DNA from: Selaginella tamariscina
Lineage: Eukaryota; Streptophyta; Lycopodiopsida; Selaginellales; Selaginellaceae
Direction: 5' to 3'
DNA length: 64,000 nucleotides
Assembly (NCBI GenBank): GCA_003024785.1
Contig: PUQB01000006.1
Location: forward strand, 1-64,000
In this document: in pieces, positions 57,990-64,000 of the stretch
How positions within the stretch are numbered: the first letter of the stretch is position 1
How the letters are laid out: each line of letters starts with the position of its first letter
Made by a program: the position numbers and the translations under genes
Notes under the pieces: generated by a model
What the model saw: the letters and a program-made list of their open reading frames with translations, nothing else
Database searches by the model: none
Told to the model about the DNA's origin: nothing

Positions 57990-59760
57990 GACACAGCAAA
58001 CAAATGGACGAGTGATTCGTCTTTGTGGTTTTGTGGATGACACTCGCTTGAGTGTGCTAATTGATCCAAAGAGCAGCGATGAGTTCATTTTCAAGGATTT
58101 AGTGGAGAAATTGAGCATTCCCACTATGGAGGTTCCTCCATATAGCATCGAAGGAGTTGTTACGGAACAACAAACTTGAAACAACACTGTGGAGAGAACT
58201 CCTATTTATAGCAATTCTATTTGTGGAGATGAAACGATATGATGTTATACTCGGTATGACTTGGTTGGAGAAGTTTAACCCTCGGATTGACTAGAGGACG
58301 AAAGAGGTTACTCTTTATGTTGAGGGTCGGAAGATCACTTTTCATGGTGAATCTATACTCCACCAATGAAGTTACTTTCTGCTACTGATGATCAAGTTGC
58401 TTGTAAGAGCATTGGAAAGAGAGTTGCAGCTGATGGGAAGATGAGTACTTTTTGGTTCAGCTAAAAGATGCAGACATGGGGTCACCATTGTTGTTGGTCA
58501 CGGTCAATGTTGACTATGGTCAACGGACAACAGTCAACATTGATTGTGTCAATGGTCAATAGTCAACATTGACTGAGGGCGCGAGATTTTGCGACTGAAG
58601 GCAAAATTCAAGGATGTGTTTCCTGATGAATTGCTAAGGGAGTCCCACATGAACGGGGTGTCCAACATGAGATTGAGTTGGAACCGAGGGAGTAAACCAA
58701 TATCGCAAAGTCCATATCGGTTAAGCTACTTAAGGAGCTCGAAGTGAAGAAGCAAGTTGAGGCATTACTTGCTCAAGGATTTATTCGTCTAGTAAGTCAC
58801 TATATGGAGCGTAGGTGTTGCTCGTTCGTAAGAAGGATGGTCAATGCGGATGTGCATTGATTATCGTGCCTTGAACAAGACTTGCGGGAGCACGATATTT
58901 CAGCAAAATCGATTTGAGGAGCGGCTATCATCAGATAGCAGTGAGGGAGCAGATGTTCCAAGACGGCTTTTCGGACGAGGCATGGACATTTTGAGTTTAC
59001 TGTTATGCCATTTGGTTTAACCAATGCTCCTACTACGTTTATGAATTTAATGAATTCATTTTTGCTAGTATATTGATAAGTTTGTCGAAGTATTCTTAGA
59101 TGATATTCTCATCTATAGCAAGACATGGGAGGAGCATGTGCAACAATTGCGAATGGTTCTGACTGTATTGAGAATGCATAAGCTTTATGCAAAGGAATCT
59201 AAATGTGACTTTTCAAGGAGGAGGTAGAATACCTTGGTCACATTGTTTCAGCACATGGCATTGCTCCTGATCCCAAGAAAGTCGAGGTTGTGACTAATTG
59301 GCCAGCTCCAAAAGATGTTCGAGAGTTGCGAGGTTTCATGGGACTTGCCAATTACTATCGGAGATTTGTGCAGAACTTTTCTCGTATTGCACTTCCACTA
59401 ACAACTTTGTTAAAGAAGGACAAGTTGTTTGTGTGGACAGCCAAGGAAGCAACAGCTTTTGAGAGATTGAAGCAAGTACTTACTTCTGCTCCTGTGTTGG
59501 CTATCGCTATAGATGATACACCATTCGAAGTGTACTGATGCATGCGGTATGCGATTGGAGCCGTGTTGATGCAAGCTGGTCATGTTATAGCTTTTGAGAG
59601 TCGGAAGTTGAATGATGTGGAGAAGCGTTATTCTACATATGACCAAGAGTTGCTTGCTATTGTGCATGTTGTTCGTATTTGGAGGCATTACTTGCATAAT
59701 GGGTTAGACTTTAAGGTCTTTACCGATCATAAACCTCTACGACATTTTTGACTCAACGAG
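57990..59760 (+). pseudogene. Protease, reverse transcriptase and RNase H of the gypsy element (broken)
   Basis: The protease region reads RLSVLIDPKSSDEFIFKDLV, with DPKSS in place of D(T/S)GA, so the active site is lost. RT pieces are [38 protein letters not shown] and FLDDILIYS (catalytic box near 59100). RNase H follows from 59290 with GFMGLANYYRRFVQNFSRIA, AIGAVLMQAGHVIAFESRKL and YSTYDQELLAIVHV to TDHKPLRHF. A TTGAC-rich minisatellite (58494-58580) lies between protease and RT, as in the spacer copy at 7716-7805. Confidence 0.85.
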
Positions 59761-59973
59761 AGCTGAATGGAAGACAGGCTCGTTGGTCAGTTCGTCTACA
59801 TGAGTTTGGTGGACGAATGTCAATCCTCTATAAGGAGGGGAAGAGAATGTATTGTGATGCTTTGTCGAGAGTAAGACAACTAAATGTGTGGGGAGAGTGG
59901 AGAGTTCGCTAGTTGATATGATGGGGAAGCTCAATTAAAGAATGATGATGTACAACAATGCTTAAACAATCTG

Positions 59974-62002
59974 GTGGAACCATTTAATGGTTTGTTACTT
60001 TATAAAAACAGACTTGTTGTTCCAAAGAAGGCAAAGTTAATTGTAATCATCATGTATGAGATGCATGATAGTCCATTTGCTAGACATTTTAAGGAAAATA
60101 AGACATATGAATTGGTGAAACGTTGTTTATATTGGAAGAACATGAAAGCAGATGTGCTGAATCATGTTAAGACATGTCAAGATTGCCAAATGATTAAGGC
60201 TGTGTCAGAGTTTTTACCTGGTGCCACAAAGGCGGCTTGCCAGGTGCCAACCTAAAATCCCCTCTCTAGAAACCCCACGGAATTTGGTAAAGTAACCCAT
60301 ATTAGGAACCCGACCCTTAGGAATTTAAGCCCCTAGCTGACCTAGTCCATGAACGAGGCTCACCTTGTGAATCAGGACACGTAGACTAGCCGAGCTATAG
60401 GTATCATTCCTAGCTTGGCGTGGTTGAGCCGGCCGAAGCAAGGCCTCAACCACTAGTTTTGCAGAACGTGAACTCGGGCAACACCTTTGAGCTTGCGAGC
60501 AGGTTTTCGGGCCAAGGAATCAAACTAACTCCTTAGAAGTGACGTACTCCCGTCACAAAGGCGTGATCTTGCCAACAATAAGGATAGTTTAACCCAAAGG
60601 TGGGACGTACCCCTATCGTATGGTAGTTAGGGCAACACAATAGAGGGTTGCACCTTAACGACACAAGCTTAGCTTGCACCAGTAGGAGGTTAACGAGCTC
60701 TCTTTTGAACCCAGGAAGCCTCACTACATATACCTTACATTATTTATGTGACAGACCCCCCCCTTATTTCCTAAGTGAGTAAGTGGGCTGGCACGGAAAT
60801 GCCAGTCCTTAGAGAAAATGGTTGTCCTAACCTAACCCTAAACCTAACCCTAGGGGGGATTTAGGGCGTGGGTTAGGGCAACCCTAGGGTTAGGTCGACC
60901 CTAGGGGTGTCCCTAACCCTTACTTTGACAAGTTATACTTTGCAATAAACCCTAACCTGAAACGTCAAAATGGGGGAGAGTTTCTAGAAGGTAAGTTCTA
61001 GCTTCGCCTAAAGTTTCCTGCAAATACCTAATGACACCTGGCATTAGATACCCAAGTGCACTAAACGGGCCTATTTCTTACTACATCTAGGGTTCGTCAC
61101 ATAACTCGATAAGTAACAATAGTCAAACTTCAAAGTAAAGGGTCGAGTCATAGTAAAAACTATGACAGGCTAAGCGAGTTGCTACTCCAGGTTTATTGAA
61201 GCCTTTGGCGATTCTGCACCAAAGGTGGGAGAGCATCTCGATGGATTTCATCACTCATATGCCATGCATGGTGAGGCGAAACGAGCAAATCTGGGTGATT
61301 GTTAATCGCTTGACCAAGTATGCTAAGTTCATTCTGTTGAAGGGGAATGTAACCAACAAGGATTTAGCTGTGGTCTATTTGACTCAAGTGTTTTTGGAGC
61401 ATGGAATGCCGTTGAACATCATTAGCGATCGTGACTCCAAATTCACCAATTCTTTTTGGGTGTCGTTCTATCGAGCTTTATTAATCGGATTGAATTTTTC
61501 TAGTGGAGATCACCCTCAGATTGATGGGCAAACTGAGCAGGTGAATCAAATTGTGGAGGATATGTTACGAGCAAGTGTCCGGGAGAAGCTAGGGCAGTGG
61601 GATAAGTTTTTGCCATTAGCAGAGTTTACTTACAACAACAGGATGCATAGTGACTTGGGTTACAGTCCGTATTATGCATATCATGGCAAACATCCAAGAA
61701 CTCCAGCCGATGTGGGTATTCGATGGAGTAAGCTTGGTATTGATCAACAAGCTCATAGCCTTGTTGGAGAACTAGAAGAAATCCTACTAATTTGTAGAAA
61801 GAACTTGCTTAAAGCTCAAGATATAATACGCAAGTATGCTAATGCAAAATGCTCTTATCGGCAGTTCAAGGTTGGAGATAAGGTATATCTACGAGTGGTA
61901 TTTCCTTCATTTCTTAAGCGGGGATCTATAACTCAGCTCAAAGCTAGCAAGTCAGACAAACTTGCACCTCGTTATGCTGGTCCATTTGAGGTTATTGCAT
62001 AG
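59974..62002 (+). pseudogene. Integrase of the gypsy element, split by a solo LTR
   Basis: The zinc-binding part (59974-60200) reads HDSPFARHFKENKTYELVKR and CQDCQMIKA. After the inserted LTR, a 268-codon frame (61196-62002) carries MDFITHMP, ISDRDSKFTNSFW and DGQTEQVNQIVE, so the D, D and E residues are present. It ends in the GPY/F-type LAPRYAGPFEVIA. Without the LTR this gene would be continuous, which suggests recent activity. Confidence 0.9.
60203..61167 (-). repeat. Solo LTR of the LARD-like family, nested in the gypsy integrase gene
   Basis: Begins TGTCAGAG and ends CTATGACA, sharing its ends and several internal blocks with the LTRs at 15995-17751 and 21484-23252. It is shorter (965 against ~1757 bp). 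It is flanked by GGCTG (60198-60202) and GGCTA (61168-61172), a 5-bp duplication with one change. Removing it rejoins MIKA with KRVATPGLL. It formed by LTR-LTR recombination. Confidence 0.85.
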
Positions 62003-62032
62003 GTTAATGAAGTAGCATATAAGTTGCACCTA

Positions 62033-62122
62033 CCTAGCTCGAAGGTGAGCTCTTGATCTACGGTTGGGTGGTGAGTGAGGCAGCTTACTACTGTTAGGCC
62101 TGCTGTGGGTAGGACTGTTACA
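62033..62122 (+). repeat. Remnant of the gypsy 3' LTR
   Basis: Only the last ~90 bp of the LTR (CTAGCTCGAAGGTGAGCTC...TGTTACA) are present. The polyprotein C-terminus, polypurine tract and LTR start are deleted. In the mirrored copy at 63561 they are kept. Confidence 0.8.
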
Positions 62123-63560
62123 CTTAATTAAAAAGGCTTGCCAATTTTCATTGTAAACATTTGATTTTACGGGTCAAACTCATTCAACTAGTATTTATTG
62201 TCACACAACCCAAAGATAATTCAAAATTTTAACTTGGCTGCCAAAATTTATGGCTATACCAGTTTCTAGAGCTCTCAAGGTTTGCCATGAACCCCAAACA
62301 TATTTCAGAATTTAAAATCATTTTTAACTCTACGAGTTGTTCGCATCACATTGTGTGTGCTGGAGATTGTTCCTGGATAAACCGGATCACCTGGACATTA
62401 ATATTTAAAGACAATACCAGGAAACCCACTACCATGAAACCAGAGCATATTGTGTGTGAATGCAAATTCTATTCGAATTGTGATGGTGTCAGAACATTTC
62501 CATGGTCCACCAAGTTTAGGACCTAGGGCGGGCGTTGTATTAACATTGCGCTTACGTGGTTTGTAATTTTGGAGTTGGTCTGGGAACTATCCTACATTTG
62601 TCTTCTTAAATAACCTCCAATGATCACCGCAAAACGTTTACGTGGGCTTTAGTCGTCAGGCAATGAAACAGGTTTGGCCACAAATCTTTTATGGTTTGTG
62701 ACAAACTTTGTTTAGTTCATCGCCAACCGGCTTGCTGGGATTAAATTTTCTGACCTGAGATTACTCATGTTGACTCGAGTGTCTCGTTGGACATTGTTAT
62801 TCATAGTCTATATTTGTGCATATAACAAATGTAATTGTCCTTTGCTTGGGTGTACGTTTTGACAGCGTTACTGCACTGGTAAAAAACACGAACTGTATTA
62901 AAAGAGTCTACTCAAGTCAGTTTTACTATCTACCACGAACATTGTGCATATAGATGTGTATTTTCTTTCCTTCGCACACATACAGAAAGCTACCGTTATT
63001 TGTGGCCAAACCCTGTTTCATTGCTGACGACTAAAGCCCACGTAAACGTTTTGCGGTGATCATTGGAGGTTATTTAAGAAGACAAATGTAGGATAGTTCC
63101 CAGACCAACTCCAAAATTACAAACCACGTAAGCGCAATGTTAATACAACGCCCGCCCTAGGTCCTAAACTTGGTGGACCATGGAAATGTTCTGACACCAT
63201 CACAATTCGAATAGAATTTGCATTCACACACAATATGCTCTGGTTTCATGTAGTGGGTTTCCTGGTATTGTCTTTAAATATTAATGTCCAGGTGATCCGG
63301 TTTATCCCAGGAACAATCTCCAGCACACACAATGTGATGTGAACAACTCGTAGAGTTAAAAATGATTTTAAATTCTGAAATATGTTTGGGGTTCATGGCA
63401 AACCTTGAGAGCTCTAGAAACTGGTATAGCCATAAATTTTGGCAGCCAAGTTAAAATTTTGAATTATCTTTGGGTTGTGTGACAATAAATACTAGTTGAA
63501 TGAGTTTGACCCGTAAAGTCAAATGTTTACAATGAAAATTGGCAAGCCTTTTTAATTAAG
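62123..63560. repeat. Inverted duplication of the conserved block (palindrome)
   Basis: 62123-62995 is the block of 54213-55221 in inverted orientation. 63000-63560 is a direct copy that starts part-way through the block. They are joined near 62998 (TACCGTTATTTGTGG). Both outer ends carry the same gypsy LTR edge (TGTTACA at 62122 and TGTAACA at 63561), so the LTR is part of the mirrored unit. Short frames at 62287-62526 (+) and in 63420-63180 (-) repeat the unrecognised product. Confidence 0.8.
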
Positions 63561-64000
63561 TGTAACAGTCCTACCCACAGCAGGCCTAACAGTAGTAAGC
63601 TGCCTCACTCACCACTCAACCGTAGATCAAGAGCTCACCTTCGAGCTAGGCAGTCTCCCCACAATTCTCCACGCTCCCAGCTCCCCATAAGCTCTCAGCT
63701 CTCTCTCTCGCTACCCCCAAAAGCCCTTATACTATATTTATATATTATAAATACAGTGTGTTATTATGGGCATACAGTCTCTCACATTCCTCTCCCCTTA
63801 TTGAAGTCCTTGTCCTCAAGGACGTACTGTGCACATTCAAGTTCTACGATGTCACTTTGGAGAAAGTGGGACTGGACTATCATCATCTTGGGTTTCACCC
63901 TTGTGTCCATCATCCGTCTCTAAATTCACATGCACGTCCTCACGTACAAGAGCAATCTTCAATTGACTCACATGAAAGACCGGATGAAGTTGCAATCCTA
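63561..64000 (-). mobile_element. Gypsy 3' LTR and polyprotein end, minus strand, running off the window
   Basis: LTR 63561-63786 (TGTAACA...TCTCACA), polypurine tract complement from 63787, then the coding tail equivalent to 55441-55700. This is likely the start of another, possibly longer, gypsy copy. Confidence 0.8.

Larger units (their letters stand above)
56578..62122 (+). mobile_element. Ty3/gypsy retrotransposon, nearly complete, with nested solo LTR
   Basis: 5' LTR at 56578-56800 (TGTGAGAG...TGTTACA, 223 bp), primer binding site TTGGTATCAAAGC (56801-56813), gag, protease, RT, RNase H and integrase, then a 3' LTR reduced to about 62033-62122. The order PR-RT-RH-IN and the short LTR suit a chromovirus-type Ty3/gypsy element. 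Coding is broken by stops and shifts, but the RT, RNase H and integrase domains read well. A 965-bp solo LTR of another family sits in the integrase gene. Confidence 0.9.

Overview
This is eukaryotic nuclear DNA from a land plant, and almost all of it is nested mobile DNA and segmental duplications. The plant call rests on a short TTTAGGG-type telomere-like run (24229-24250), a plant-style F-box gene, a pepsin-like aspartic protease gene, Ty3/gypsy elements with initiator-Met primer binding sites, and Mutator-like and Harbinger-like DNA elements. The species cannot be fixed. The introns I can place are tiny (45-64 bp), a weak hint at a lineage with compact introns, such as a Selaginella-like lycophyte. 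Nearly every coding region carries single-base frameshifts, so genes are given as whole footprints and marked broken where they are.

Layout. (a) 1-15450: a giant imperfect palindrome. Two ~6 kb arms (1-6246 and 9481-15450) flank a truncated Ty3/gypsy fragment. Each arm holds an array of the 18-bp palindrome GGCGGGATTAATCCCGCC, a small hairpin, an intron-bearing gene that reads as a ParB-like domain plus a permuted DNA-methyltransferase-like domain, and an FCP1/HAD-type phosphatase-like gene. (b) 15451-25900: microsatellites around a non-coding LTR element (15995-23252, minus strand) with 1.76-kb LTRs, then AT-rich DNA. (c) 25905-31228: a third array of the palindromic motif, then a 5'-LTR-containing Ty3/gypsy fragment that is unusually GC-rich for this window. 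(d) 31236-52010: a tandem segmental duplication. Each unit has a degenerate gag fragment, an F-box gene and an aspartic protease gene. The second protease copy is split by a 7.8-kb Mutator-like transposon (42786-50593). (e) 52010-56577: a third, partial unit with an 817-bp Harbinger-like element, a solo-type gypsy LTR and an inverted flank. (f) 56578-64000: a nearly complete Ty3/gypsy element interrupted by a nested solo LTR, then an inverted duplication of its flank and the start of another gypsy copy.

The most interesting content is the Mutator-like element at 42786-50593. It has imperfect terminal inverted repeats, a 9-bp target duplication (7/9 matching, with a paralogous empty site inside the window), a DDE transposase with its D, D and E residues visible, and a divergently transcribed second gene. 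That gene encodes a ParB-like N-terminus followed by a beta-class (motif IV before motif I) DNA-methyltransferase-like C-terminus. A diverged gene with the same architecture sits in both arms of the palindrome at the left. Two unlike mobile contexts carrying a ParB-methyltransferase fusion suggests a transposon-borne DNA-modification or DNA-binding module. Both have altered catalytic motifs, so a binding or regulatory role must be considered as well as methylation.
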